NCBI GenBank assembly: GCA_003252105.1
Contig: QKDL01000023.1
Coordinates: forward strand, 1 to 64,000
Reading direction: 5' to 3'
Length of the DNA: 64,000 nt
Source: Arcobacter sp.
Lineage (GTDB): Bacteria > Campylobacterota > Campylobacteria > Campylobacterales > Arcobacteraceae
Shown here: positions 18,284 through 27,606 of the stretch, one piece after another
Numbering within the stretch: position 1 is the stretch's first letter
Layout of the letters: every line of letters starts with the position of its first letter
Translations under genes and position numbers: made by a program
Notes under the pieces: model-generated
What the model saw: only the letters and a program-made list of their open reading frames with translations
The model's database searches: none
What the model was told of the DNA's origin: nothing

Positions 18284-19429
18284 TTATGTATACTTTTTTA
18301 GAAAAAGTATACAAAGAACCACCCCAAACAATGCCATAAATGCCCCTACCAAAGATGGATAATTGTAAGATAATCCAAATACCAAAGGGATACCTCCAAA
18401 TAATGCACCAAGAGTATTTGAGACATTAAAAGCTGATTGGATAAAAGCAGCTGCTAACATCTCTGAATGTTTTGCACTTTTTAACATAATCATATTTATA
18501 GGTGAACTAATAGACATAGCTAAAGCTCCACATATAAAAGTTAAAATTATAGATATAATTTTTGATTCTGAAAATAAAAAAACAAAAACTAAAGCTGTCA
18601 CCATTAGGGATAAAAGTAAAATGGAAACTTTTACAGGATTTTTTTTATCTGCTAAAACTCCACCTAAAATATTTCCTACAACCATACCTGCACCTGCAAC
18701 AATCATAAGATATGAGATTGAGGCTGGATCAAAATTTGCTTCGTGGATTAATAAAGGAGCTATATAACTAAACCAAGCAAATAATCCACCAAAACCAATA
18801 GATACAATAGTTAAAATATGCCAAGCTTTAATCGTCTTAAAAAACTCTAATTCTTCTTTGAAGGTAACAGTTCTTAGAGATTTTTGTTTTGGAAGAAGAT
18901 AATATAAAAAGATTATAGTAGTTATACCAATTAAAGAAACAATTCCAAAAGCATATCTCCAATGAAAATGATGCCCTATAAAAGTGACAAAAGGTACCAT
19001 AGCAAGATTTGCAATAGTAAGCCCTGTAAACATAGAAGCTATAGCTTGTGCAGATTTTCCCTCTTTTGCTAATTTAGAAGCAACTACAGTTCCCACTCCA
19101 AAAAAAGCACCATGGGGAAGCCCACTTAAAAATCTTGATATCATAAGAGTGTAATAATCAGGTGCAATTGTAGATAAAAAGTTAAAGATTGTAAATATAA
19201 CCATCAAAGCTATAAGTATATGTTTAGGTGAAAACTTAGCACTTAAAGCAACTAATATAGGAGAGCCTATAACTACTCCAAAAGCATAAGCAGATATTAG
19301 ATGTCCAGCTACTGGAATCGTGATATTTATATCATTTGCAATATCTGGTAGTAAACCCATTATCACAAACTCAGTTGTACCAATGGCAAGACCACCAAGA
19401 GCTAAAGGAAAAAGTTGTTTTGTCATCAT
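18284..19429 (-). CDS. MFS exporter, AraJ/DHA1 family
   Basis: A 381-residue membrane protein with twelve hydrophobic helices. It begins with the family pattern ALGGLAIGTTEFVIMGLLPDIA and has the loop 2-3 region GSPILVALSAKFSPKHIL and motif SRFLSGLPHGAFFGVGTVVA typical of the DHA1 drug/sugar efflux group (AraJ, YdhP). It should be a proton-driven exporter at the inner membrane; the substrate cannot be predicted. The end of the gene contains an inverted repeat (GTATAC arms at 18288-18312), which may help terminate transcription between it and the convergent DUF234 gene, whose stop is 6 bases away. Confidence 0.88.
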   Translation of the reverse strand: MMTKQLFPLALGGLAIGTTEFVIMGLLPDIANDINITIPVAGHLISAYAFGVVIGSPILVALSAKFSPKHILIALMVIFTIFNFLSTIAPDYYTLMISRFLSGLPHGAFFGVGTVVASKLAKEGKSAQAIASMFTGLTIANLAMVPFVTFIGHHFHWRYAFGIVSLIGITTIIFLYYLLPKQKSLRTVTFKEELEFFKTIKAWHILTIVSIGFGGLFAWFSYIAPLLIHEANFDPASISYLMIVAGAGMVVGNILGGVLADKKNPVKVSILLLSLMVTALVFVFLFSESKIISIILTFICGALAMSISSPINMIMLKSAKHSEMLAAAFIQSAFNVSNTLGALFGGIPLVFGLSYNYPSLVGAFMALFGVVLCILFLKKYT

Positions 19430-19512
19430 AATTCTTTATTTAATTTATTATTTTTGAATTTTAGTAAAAAAAGTTTATTACTAACTTAAAGTAAAGTATT
19501 ATGATGAAATAG

Positions 19513-20268
19513 CTAATTAATGAATTTTTCTATTTGTGTTGCAAAATATACTGGAGTTTCTATCATTGGATAATGACCACACTCTTGACACTCTTCAATA
19601 TGTATATCTTTGTAAGTAGAAAATATCTTTTGAATATTTGCTTTTGCAAAAACAGGAAAATCATGTTTACCTACAAGGATTTTTATAGGTATATTTATAT
19701 TTTCTTCAGCCTCCTCTAAAAAGTCAGTATTTAGATACATAGACATATAACCAACTCTTGCTTCAAGAGTTGATGAGGTATAAGCCATATCTATTCTATA
19801 CTCTTTCCAAGTTTGATTGTATCTTTTACTAGAATTATTTACTATCTCTTCTATTTTTCCATCATTTTGTTTTAGTTCATCAAGCATTTTTTCTTTTGCT
19901 TTTTGTTCCATCTTTATACCAGCTGCTGAAATAGGAGTTATTAAAATCAGTTTTTTTACTCTTTTATCAATCAAAGCAATTTTTTGAGCTATCATAGTTG
20001 ACATAGAGTGAGCTACTAAATAAATTTCATCTAAAGCTAAATGAGTAATCAAATTTTTTATATCATTTGCTGCTTCTTCACAAGTATACTCTCCTATAAT
20101 ATCTTTTGATAAACCATAACCTCTTAAATCAATAAAATAGTAAGTAAAATTTGTAGTATCAAGGTATGGTAAACAAGGTTCATAGTTTCTACAATCTCCC
20201 ATAAGTTCATGTAAAAATAAAACTTTTTTATCTCCTGAACCTAGAGTTTTATGATTTAAGATTTTCAT
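19513..20268 (-). CDS. Alpha/beta hydrolase
   Basis: A 251-residue alpha/beta-hydrolase fold protein. The nucleophile elbow is AHSMST with Ser88, the acid is probably the Asp in VGKHDFP and the base the His in ECGHYPM. The oxyanion region is FLHELMGDCRNY. No signal peptide, so it is cytoplasmic. I start at the ATG ending at 20268 because AAGG lies just upstream; an in-frame TTG nine codons earlier lacks a good ribosome site. The substrate is unknown; the form is like small esterases, haloperoxidases or cofactor-free hydrolases. It is on the same strand as the MFS exporter, 83 bases upstream of it. Confidence 0.85.
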   Translation of the reverse strand: MKILNHKTLGSGDKKVLFLHELMGDCRNYEPCLPYLDTTNFTYYFIDLRGYGLSKDIIGEYTCEEAANDIKNLITHLALDEIYLVAHSMSTMIAQKIALIDKRVKKLILITPISAAGIKMEQKAKEKMLDELKQNDGKIEEIVNNSSKRYNQTWKEYRIDMAYTSSTLEARVGYMSMYLNTDFLEEAEENINIPIKILVGKHDFPVFAKANIQKIFSTYKDIHIEECQECGHYPMIETPVYFATQIEKFIN

Positions 20269-20422
20269 TTGTTGCCTTAAATTAATTTTTCGCAATTGTA
20301 TATGAAATTGCTTAAAAGTAGTATAACTTTTCTGGATTACAATATGTTAGATTTTCAAATTAAAAAGAAAGAAATAAATTGGTAACAAATTGTGTAGGTT
20401 TAAATAATTAAAACAATCAAGC

Positions 20423-20698
20423 TTATATCTCATTGTTTATATAAAAATAAAAAATGGTAATCCAAAATATAAGAATGCTTATTTCGATTAATATAAACTT
20501 TAATTTTTTTATTTTGTGTCTAAAGAAAGACATAGCAAAAATACCACCTATAAAACCACCCAAAAAAGAGATTGTATGTAAGCTCTTTTCACTTATTCTT
20601 TGTTTTGATTTTATCGCTTTATATTTATCAAAGCCAAAGATTAGAAAACTTAGTGTGTTTATAACAAGAAAATAATAGATTAAAATGTTAGTTGTCAT
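20423..20698 (-). CDS. DUF1294 small membrane protein
   Basis: A 91-residue protein with a membrane helix at each end (about 5-25 and 68-88) and the DUF1294 signature between them: FGFDKYKAIKSKQRISEKSLH, LGGFIGGIFAMSFFRHK. The family is widespread and of unknown function. A monocistronic gene seems likely: 154 bases separate it from the hydrolase start downstream on the same strand. Confidence 0.85.
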   Translation of the reverse strand: MTTNILIYYFLVINTLSFLIFGFDKYKAIKSKQRISEKSLHTISFLGGFIGGIFAMSFFRHKIKKLKFILIEISILIFWITIFYFYINNEI

Positions 20699-21048
20699 TT
20701 TGATATTTTATTGGGATGTGGCTTAAAGAAGGGATTTATTTTCAATGAAAAGAAAAGATGAACTGACACTAATTGTAACTGGTTTAGATTATTAAAATAT
20801 TTAATATCTTATCCTCATGTTTTTATAAAATATAGGATTGACATCCAAAATAATAAATAAACATTCGGTTTTTCAAATGCGGGAGAGGGGATAATGACCT
20901 TTGCATTTTTTGATACTATTTTATTTAATTTGTTGCAATATTCAATTAATGTAAAAAGTTTGTAAATATGAGCTTCTTGGAGGTACTATAAAGATTCAAA
21001 TAAAATATATTATAATCTTTATTTATATTTTTATAAATAGGAGTATTA
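20699..21048. other. Intergenic region, 350 bases, no gene seen
   Basis: Divergent gap between the DUF1294 gene (minus) and the hypothetical gene (plus). Only short open frames occur; the best, from ATG 20744, stops after 16 codons. It holds a G-rich patch, GCGGGAGAGGGGATAATG (about 20879-20896), unusual in such AT-rich DNA, and a -10 box near its end. No convincing RNA structure was found. Confidence 0.5.
21011..21016 (+). promoter_or_regulatory. Likely -10 box of the 21049 gene
   Basis: TATAAT 32 bases before the ATG, followed by a GGAG ribosome site just before the start. No clear -35, as is common in Campylobacterota. Confidence 0.5.
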
Positions 21049-21465
21049 ATGTTTGATTGGATAATTTCTATATTTTCACATACTATAATTATAACAATAA
21101 GAGAAAATGAATGGATATTTGAAACAGTAAATAAACAATTTGTATTTAAACCGATTATTTACTTATCAAATGATAAGAATAAAATTACTGGTGTGAGTGA
21201 CTTAGATACAATAATAGAAGATAATTCAATAAAAATAAATTTATTTGAATTAGAAAATATTGATAAAGATATAGAAAAAGAAATATTGTTAGAGATGTTT
21301 ATTCGTTATGCATATGAAACAATTCACAAAAGAAAATCTTTTATCATACCAAAAATAATAATAAAAGATTATAGTCAACTAAATAAATTTTTAAATGGAT
21401 ATGAAAAATTTGTATTAAAAGAAATTTTTATTAAAGTTGGAGTATATAAATTAATATTTGAATAA
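21049..21465 (+). CDS. Hypothetical protein
   Basis: A 138-residue AT-rich-coded protein I do not recognise. The N-terminus (FDWIISIFSHTIIITI) is hydrophobic but weak as a signal peptide. The rest is charged alpha/beta, with a Lys/Ile-rich C-terminal half. It has a -10 box and a GGAG ribosome site, which supports expression. It stands alone between a divergent gene and the rpsL leader. Confidence 0.55.
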   Translation: MFDWIISIFSHTIIITIRENEWIFETVNKQFVFKPIIYLSNDKNKITGVSDLDTIIEDNSIKINLFELENIDKDIEKEILLEMFIRYAYETIHKRKSFIIPKIIIKDYSQLNKFLNGYEKFVLKEIFIKVGVYKLIFE

Positions 21466-21792
21466 ATAAAAACTTTGTAACCCATCCGAAACACAAAAAA
21501 ACTATAATCTCATTTCGCTTTTCTTAAGAAGCAAGTGAGAGTTTCTAAACTTATAATCATAAGGCATTTTTAAGTTATACTTAAGTATAATCCAAAACTT
21601 TTTTAGAAAACAACTCAACGTTTCTCTAGAATGGTAGTATCGTTTTGATTATGAAACTTTTCATATGTCATGGCGTCATTGTGACGTAACGAGAAGCCTG
21701 AGCAGCTTAAAAGCTCAAACCAATACATAGAGAATCTAAATGATTCATTTTGATTTACACTAGACTCTCTATAAAATTAAAAAAGGGAAAAC
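21466..21792 (+). promoter_or_regulatory. Structured promoter and leader region of rpsL-rpsG-fusA
   Basis: A 327-base gap without an open gene. The likely -10 is TATAAT at 21586-21591, which would give a leader of about 190 bases. Upstream, 21512-21542 holds an imperfect hairpin around GCTTTTCTTAAGAAGC. The leader contains a small palindrome CGTCA-TTG-TGACG (21674-21686), a GAGC/GCTC pair (21700-21715) and a long stem with arms 21727-21737 and 21762-21772. The sequence between is unusually GC-rich for this genome, which suggests a conserved RNA, possibly an autoregulatory site for a ribosomal protein. Confidence 0.6.
21727..21772 (+). promoter_or_regulatory. Stem-loop just before the rpsL ribosome site
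   Basis: ATAGAGAATCT pairs with AGACTCTCTAT with one wobble or mismatch in 11 positions and a 24-base loop. It ends about 10 bases before the AAAAGGGAAAA ribosome site of rpsL, close enough to affect initiation. Confidence 0.6.
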
Positions 21793-22167
21793 ATGCCAAC
21801 TATTAATCAGCTTGTTAGAAAAGAGCGAAAAAAGGTGATTAAAAAATCTAAATCACCAGCATTAGCAAAATGTCCACAAAGAAGAGGAGTATGTACAAGA
21901 GTATATACAACAACTCCTAAAAAACCTAACTCGGCTTTAAGAAAAGTAGCTAAAGTTAGATTAACTACAGGTTTTGAGGTTATCTCATATATCGGTGGTG
22001 AGGGTCACAACTTACAAGAACACTCTATCGTATTAGTTAGAGGGGGAAGAGTTAAGGATTTACCTGGGGTTAAGTATCACATCGTTAGAGGTGCTTTAGA
22101 TACTGCTGGTGTTGCAAACAGAACTGTTGCAAGATCTAAATACGGTGCAAAAAGACCTAAGAAATAA
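21793..22167 (+). CDS. rpsL: Ribosomal protein S12
   Basis: A 124-residue protein with the family start [11 protein letters not shown] and the decoding-centre segments [17 protein letters not shown] and [17 protein letters not shown]. Lys42-equivalent in TPKKPNS is Lys, the wild-type streptomycin-sensitive state at that site; the second site (KDLPG) is also Lys. It is the first gene of a typical str operon and is 16 bases before rpsG. Codon use is visibly less AT-biased and more regular than in surrounding genes, as expected for high expression. Confidence 0.98.
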   Translation: MPTINQLVRKERKKVIKKSKSPALAKCPQRRGVCTRVYTTTPKKPNSALRKVAKVRLTTGFEVISYIGGEGHNLQEHSIVLVRGGRVKDLPGVKYHIVRGALDTAGVANRTVARSKYGAKRPKK

Positions 22168-22171
22168 GTAG

Positions 22172-22651
<480 letters not shown>

Positions 22652-22666
22652 TAGGGAACAACTAAA

Positions 22667-24775
22667 ATGGCAAGAAAAACACCACTTTCAGAGGTTAGAA
22701 ATATTGGTATTGCTGCTCACATTGATGCAGGAAAAACAACAACTACAGAAAGAATTTTATTCTATACTGGTGTATCTCACAAAATTGGTGAGGTTCATGA
22801 AGGTGCAGCTACTATGGACTGGATGGAGCAAGAGCAAGAAAGAGGTATTACAATTACTTCTGCTGCGACTACTTGTCATTGGCCACACCCAAAAACTAAA
22901 AAACAACTACAAATTAACATAATCGACACTCCGGGTCACGTTGACTTTACTATTGAAGTTGAGAGATCTATGAGGGTTCTTGATGGTGCTGTTGCTGTAT
23001 TTTGTTCAGTAGGTGGGGTTCAACCACAATCTGAAACTGTTTGGAGACAAGCAAACAAATATAGAGTACCAAGAATGATTTTTGTTAACAAAATGGATAG
23101 AACTGGTGCAGATTTCTACAACGTTGAAAAACAAGTTTCTGAAAGATTACAAGCTAATCCTGTTCCTGTACAATTACCAATCGGTTCAGAAGAAAACTTC
23201 AAAGGTATCGTTGATTTAGTTCAAATGAAAGCTATCGTTTGGGATGAAGATGCTGCTATGGGTTCTAACTATCACGTAGAAGATATCCCAGCTGATATGG
23301 AAGACAAAGCTGCAGAATACAGAGAAAAAATGGTTGAAGCAGCTGCTGAATCATCTGAAGAATTAATGGAAAAATACCTTGAAGAGGGTGATTTATCTGA
23401 AGATGAAATTATTGCAGGTTTAAAAGCAAGATGTTTAGCTATGGAGATTACTCCAATGACTTGTGGTACAGCATTTAAAAACAAAGGTGTTCAAACTTTA
23501 CTTGATGCTGTTGCATTATATTTACCAGCTCCAACTGAAGTTGCTGATATTAAAGGTGAAACTCAAGATGGTGAACCTGTAATTGTTCCTTCTTCTGATG
23601 AAGGTGAAGTTGCTGCGTTAGCATTTAAAATTATGACTGACCCATTTGTTGGACAATTAACATTTACAAGAGTTTATAGAGGTATTTTAGAATCTGGTAC
23701 TTACGTAATGAACTCTACAAAAATGAAAAAAGAGAGAATCGGAAGACTTCTTAAAATGCATGCTAACAATAGAGAAGAGTGTAAAGAGTTATATGCTGGT
23801 GAAATCGGTGCAGTTGTAGGTCTTAAATCTACAATTACAGGTGATACTTTAGCATCTGAAAAAGATCCAGTAATCTTAGAAAGAATGGATTTCCCGGATC
23901 CAGTTATCTCTGTTGCAGTTGAGCCAAAAACTAAAGCTGACCAAGAAAAAATGGGTATCGCTTTAGGAAAACTTGCTGAAGAAGATCCATCATTTAGAGT
24001 AAATACAGATGAAGAATCTGGACAAACTATTATCTCAGGAATGGGTGAGTTACACCTTGAAATTCTTGTAGACAGAATGAAAAGAGAATTTAAAGTTGAA
24101 GCAGAAGTTGGTGCTCCACAAGTTGCATATAGAGAAACTATTAGAAATGCAGTTAACCAAGAGTACAAATATGCTAAACAATCTGGTGGTAAAGGTCAAT
24201 ATGGTCACGTTTATTTAGAGATTAAACCATTACCTTCTGGAAGTGAACCAAACTTTAAATTCAACAATGATATTAAAGGTGGGGTTGTACCAAAAGAGTA
24301 TATTCCTGCAGTTGAAAAAGGTTGTTCTGAAGCAATGGCTGGTGGTATTTTAGCTGGATATCCAATGGTTGATATCGAAGTTACATTATACGATGGTTCT
24401 TACCACGACGTTGACTCATCTGAGATGGCGTTTAAACTTGCAGCATCTATGGGTTTCAAACAAGCTTGTAGAAGTGCAGCAGCTGGTGCAGTTATTCTTG
24501 AACCAATTATGAAAGTTGAAATTGAAACTCCTGAAGATTATATGGGAGATGTTATTGGGGATTGTAACAAAAGAAGAGGACAAGTTCAATCTATGGATGA
24601 CAGAGCTGGTGTTAAATTAGTTACTGCAATGATTCCATTATCTGAAATGTTTGGTTACTCTACAGACTTAAGATCTATGTCTCAAGGTAGAGCAACATAT
24701 TCTATGTTATTTGATTCATATATGGAAGTTCCTAGAAACGTTTCTGAAGAAATCATCAAAAAGAGAAATGGTTAA
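22667..24775 (+). CDS. fusA: Elongation factor G
   Basis: A 702-residue translocation GTPase. G1 [10 protein letters not shown], switch region [13 protein letters not shown]3 DTPGHVDF and G4 NKMD are intact. Domain IV carries [10 protein letters not shown] and the C-terminal fold is complete. Full length for bacterial EF-G; the fusidic-acid-sensitive type is likely but not proven by sequence. It ends the rpsL-rpsG-fusA operon; tufA is not adjacent, and a strong terminator follows. Codon use is of the highly expressed kind. Confidence 0.98.
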   Translation: MARKTPLSEVRNIGIAAHIDAGKTTTTERILFYTGVSHKIGEVHEGAATMDWMEQEQERGITITSAATTCHWPHPKTKKQLQINIIDTPGHVDFTIEVERSMRVLDGAVAVFCSVGGVQPQSETVWRQANKYRVPRMIFVNKMDRTGADFYNVEKQVSERLQANPVPVQLPIGSEENFKGIVDLVQMKAIVWDEDAAMGSNYHVEDIPADMEDKAAEYREKMVEAAAESSEELMEKYLEEGDLSEDEIIAGLKARCLAMEITPMTCGTAFKNKGVQTLLDAVALYLPAPTEVADIKGETQDGEPVIVPSSDEGEVAALAFKIMTDPFVGQLTFTRVYRGILESGTYVMNSTKMKKERIGRLLKMHANNREECKELYAGEIGAVVGLKSTITGDTLASEKDPVILERMDFPDPVISVAVEPKTKADQEKMGIALGKLAEEDPSFRVNTDEESGQTIISGMGELHLEILVDRMKREFKVEAEVGAPQVAYRETIRNAVNQEYKYAKQSGGKGQYGHVYLEIKPLPSGSEPNFKFNNDIKGGVVPKEYIPAVEKGCSEAMAGGILAGYPMVDIEVTLYDGSYHDVDSSEMAFKLAASMGFKQACRSAAAGAVILEPIMKVEIETPEDYMGDVIGDCNKRRGQVQSMDDRAGVKLVTAMIPLSEMFGYSTDLRSMSQGRATYSMLFDSYMEVPRNVSEEIIKKRNG

Positions 24776-24803
24776 TATTTAGATTAACTAAATTATCTCT
24801 TAA

Positions 24804-24836
24804 AGCCTCAGTATTTTATATACTGGGGCTTTTTTT
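24804..24836 (+). terminator. Strong intrinsic terminator after fusA
   Basis: AGCCTCAGTA, seven-base loop, TACTGGGGCT, then seven T. One of the best Rho-independent terminators in the window, 28 bases after the fusA stop. Confidence 0.9.
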
Positions 24837-24897
24837 ATTTAAATCCTTTCTTAAATTATTTTTAGATAAAATCTTATACTACTATGAAAAGGATTAT

Positions 24898-26721
24898 ATG
24901 GTGTATTCTAGATTAATAATTTATTTGTTTTTTATAGTTGGTTTCTTAAATGCACAAACACCAAAAGATATAGTTTATGTTGAAGATTTAAGTTCAAAGC
25001 AAATTATGTTAAAAGATGAGTTTCTAAAACCAAATAGTGATTTTTATACTCTAGTTTTGTCTAAATTAGAAAAAACAGATGATCCCATTGAGTTTTTTAG
25101 AAGATATAAATTGACAAATGCAATTGCATACAAATATGGAACTAATAAAGAGTTTTATAGAGTATTATCAGGAGTTTATCCAAACTATATAGAAGCTAAA
25201 AAAGCTATAAAAGATTTACCTGATGCTTTATTTAGATTTAAACCTTTTCATTCAAAAATTAGCAGACACCAAAAAATTTATAATAAAAATTATAATATAA
25301 AAAAAATCACTGTAAATAATACAAAATCCACATCAATAATAGTACCTGATTCGGAAGATTCAAAAGAATTAAAAGAAGAACTACTAAAAAAAAGTTCGAA
25401 GTATTATTCAATCTCTCTTGCAAGTTTTAATTTTACAAATGAAAATAATATTCAAAAGTTTTTTAAATACAATGATATTTCAGATAAAGCAGTTGCACAT
25501 TTATATGGAAAAGATAAAAATGGTGTTAGAGTAGTGTATGGATTGTATAATTCATATGATGAAGCTCAAGAGGCTATAAAACAATTAAGTAAAAAATTAA
25601 AAGACAATTCTCCTTTTGTTCAAAAAGTTACTACTATGCAACACTTTTATCAAAAATATAATGATATAGAAGAGAATAACTCTGTAGTAAAATTTGATGA
25701 AAATAAAAAAAATGATGAGCCTGAAATTGTTGAAAATAAACCTGATATTAAAAAAGATATTAAGATTATTAAAAAAATAGAACCTCCTGTTACAAAAAGA
25801 GTTTTAAAAGTAGAAGAGGAAATAAAAAAAGAAAAAATAGTTAAAAAAGAACCAAAAATAGAAAAAGAAAAAACGCCTATAGAGAAAAAAGTTAAATTTA
25901 TAAAAGATGAATTATTAAAACATTCAAAAAATAAAGATATATATTTTGTAGAACCTGAAGGAGGTTTTAATATAGTAAATGAAGTATTTTTAAATGAAGA
26001 TAGCTCATTTTATACTATAGACTTAGGGGAGATTAAAGTTGAAGATATCCCTTTAGACAAAGTGATAATTCAATACAATATCTCAAATAATGCTTTAGCA
26101 TATAAATATGGAAAAGAGAAAGAGTTTGCTAAGATTGTTTATGGTGCTTTTGAAACAAAAAGTCAAGCTCAAGAAAAAGCAGATGAATTAAACAATTTGG
26201 GTTTTAAAAACAATATAAAAGTAACAAATATAAAAGAACATCAAGAACTTTATAAACAATATCATGAAGATCTTATCCAAGAGAAAAAAGATGAAGAAAA
26301 AGTTGTAGAAAAAGTCGTAGAAAAGGAGAGCAATGTTGTTTCTCAAGAAAATGATTTTTTATATGTAAATGGTGAAAATAAATTAAAAGATGCTTTTTTA
26401 GATAAAGAGTCAAATTTATATACAATTACATTGATTACATTTCACAAAAATGATATAAACTTAGGGGAGTTTTTAGAAAAAAACAATTTAAACTCAGACA
26501 TAGTTGCGTACTCTTTAGGATCACAAAACAATTACTATAGAGTATTTTATGGAGCATTTGAAACATCAAATAAAACATTAGAAGTGATAGAAAACTTACC
26601 TTATGATTTGAAAAAAAATAAACCCTATGTTTCAAAAGTAATTACAAATATGAGAAGATTTGAAAGTTATAATAATAGAGATATTTTAACTGCTATAAAA
26701 AATGGGAAAATAATAGAATAG
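24898..26721 (+). CDS. Secreted protein with four SPOR-like repeats
   Basis: A 607-residue exported protein. Signal peptide at about 1-20 (ends FLNA). Four related units of about 75 residues begin near 45, 168, 370 and 505; each has the form YxL/I-x-L, a helix, then A(Y/H)xYG(x)nKEFxRVxYGxYxxYxEAxxAIxxL. The last part, (Y/V)VYGAFETxxxA, matches the SPOR domain, which binds denuded glycan strands of peptidoglycan. A Lys/Glu-rich linker separates units 2 and 3 and a shorter one separates 3 and 4. The protein should be periplasmic, perhaps lining the cell wall at division or flagellar sites. The next gene, nadK, starts 12 bases later, so they may be co-transcribed. SPOR assignment is by pattern only. 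Confidence 0.7.
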   Translation: MVYSRLIIYLFFIVGFLNAQTPKDIVYVEDLSSKQIMLKDEFLKPNSDFYTLVLSKLEKTDDPIEFFRRYKLTNAIAYKYGTNKEFYRVLSGVYPNYIEAKKAIKDLPDALFRFKPFHSKISRHQKIYNKNYNIKKITVNNTKSTSIIVPDSEDSKELKEELLKKSSKYYSISLASFNFTNENNIQKFFKYNDISDKAVAHLYGKDKNGVRVVYGLYNSYDEAQEAIKQLSKKLKDNSPFVQKVTTMQHFYQKYNDIEENNSVVKFDENKKNDEPEIVENKPDIKKDIKIIKKIEPPVTKRVLKVEEEIKKEKIVKKEPKIEKEKTPIEKKVKFIKDELLKHSKNKDIYFVEPEGGFNIVNEVFLNEDSSFYTIDLGEIKVEDIPLDKVIIQYNISNNALAYKYGKEKEFAKIVYGAFETKSQAQEKADELNNLGFKNNIKVTNIKEHQELYKQYHEDLIQEKKDEEKVVEKVVEKESNVVSQENDFLYVNGENKLKDAFLDKESNLYTITLITFHKNDINLGEFLEKNNLNSDIVAYSLGSQNNYYRVFYGAFETSNKTLEVIENLPYDLKKNKPYVSKVITNMRRFESYNNRDILTAIKNGKIIE

Positions 26722-26733
26722 ATAGGTTGAACA

Positions 26734-27600
26734 TTGAAATTAACAACAACTAATGAAAGATTAAAAAATTGTAAAAAAGCTGGAATTATATTAAGACCAG
26801 ATTCTCCTGAGATAAAAAAAGATTTTACAAATATTAAAAATTGTTTTGAATCTTCAGGTATAGAAGTATTATTAGAAAAAAATAGTGCCAAGATGATAGA
26901 TGAAGAAGGTTTGTTATTAAAAGAGCTTTGTAAAGAGGTGGATTTTTTAGTATCAATAGGTGGAGATGGTACTTTATTGTCTGTTGTGAGAAACTCTTTT
27001 GAGTTTGGTTTGCCAGTTTTAGGTTTACATATGGGAACTTTAGGTTTTTTAACAGATATCATATATGAAGAGTTACCAACTTTTCTAAATGATTTGAAAA
27101 ATGACCAATATAGAATTGATAATAGAATGCTTGTGGAGTGCAAAGTAAACAATCAATGTTTTGTAGCATTTAATGATATTGTTATCTCAAGAAAAACTGT
27201 ATCTTCAATGATAAAAATAAAAGCAAAGATAGATGGAAGCTCTTTTAATACTTATCATGGTGATGGGGTAATTATCTCAACCCCTACAGGTTCTACAGCA
27301 TATAATCTATCTGTTGGTGGACCAATTGTTTATCCTTTGACAGATGCATTTATTATCACTCCTGTTGCACCACATAGTTTGACACAAAGACCTTTAGTGA
27401 TGCCAGCAGATATTGAAATAGAGTTTAAGATAAAAGATGAGCAAGGTGCAGTTGTTTTAATTGATGGTCAAGATACATATGAAGTAGAAAACAATGATAT
27501 TATTAAAGTTACAATTGCAAGAAAAAAAGCAAAACTAATACATAGAACAAAAAGAGATTTTTTCAAAGTATTAAATGATAAATTAAGATGGGGAAATTAA
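26734..27600 (+). CDS. nadK: NAD kinase
   Basis: A 288-residue NAD(+)/NADH kinase with the GGDGT motif (LVSIGGDGTLLSV), the substrate-binding AFNDIVISR segment and TPTGSTAYNLSVGGPI. It makes NADP from NAD and ATP. Start is TTG at 26734, chosen because the family N-terminus (CKKAGIILRP) follows at the right distance and no ATG is near. Length is normal. It is followed by recN after 6 bases, an arrangement of nadK-recN that is common in bacteria. Confidence 0.95.
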   Translation: MKLTTTNERLKNCKKAGIILRPDSPEIKKDFTNIKNCFESSGIEVLLEKNSAKMIDEEGLLLKELCKEVDFLVSIGGDGTLLSVVRNSFEFGLPVLGLHMGTLGFLTDIIYEELPTFLNDLKNDQYRIDNRMLVECKVNNQCFVAFNDIVISRKTVSSMIKIKAKIDGSSFNTYHGDGVIISTPTGSTAYNLSVGGPIVYPLTDAFIITPVAPHSLTQRPLVMPADIEIEFKIKDEQGAVVLIDGQDTYEVENNDIIKVTIARKKAKLIHRTKRDFFKVLNDKLRWGN

Positions 27601-27606
27601 TCAAAG

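Noticed and set aside
18288-18312. Inverted repeat GTATAC...GTATAC as an attachment or IS end
   Set aside because: It lies in the coding end of the MFS gene next to a convergent stop; no transposase or matching second copy is seen. It may help termination.
20733-20900. Small gene or RNA in the 350-base gap
   Set aside because: The only ATG frame stops after 16 codons and no stable hairpin or known RNA pattern was seen; the G-rich patch alone is not enough.
23701-24168. 155-codon open frame on the minus strand
   Set aside because: It is antisense to the conserved fusA gene and its Ser-rich translation is typical of a shadow frame.
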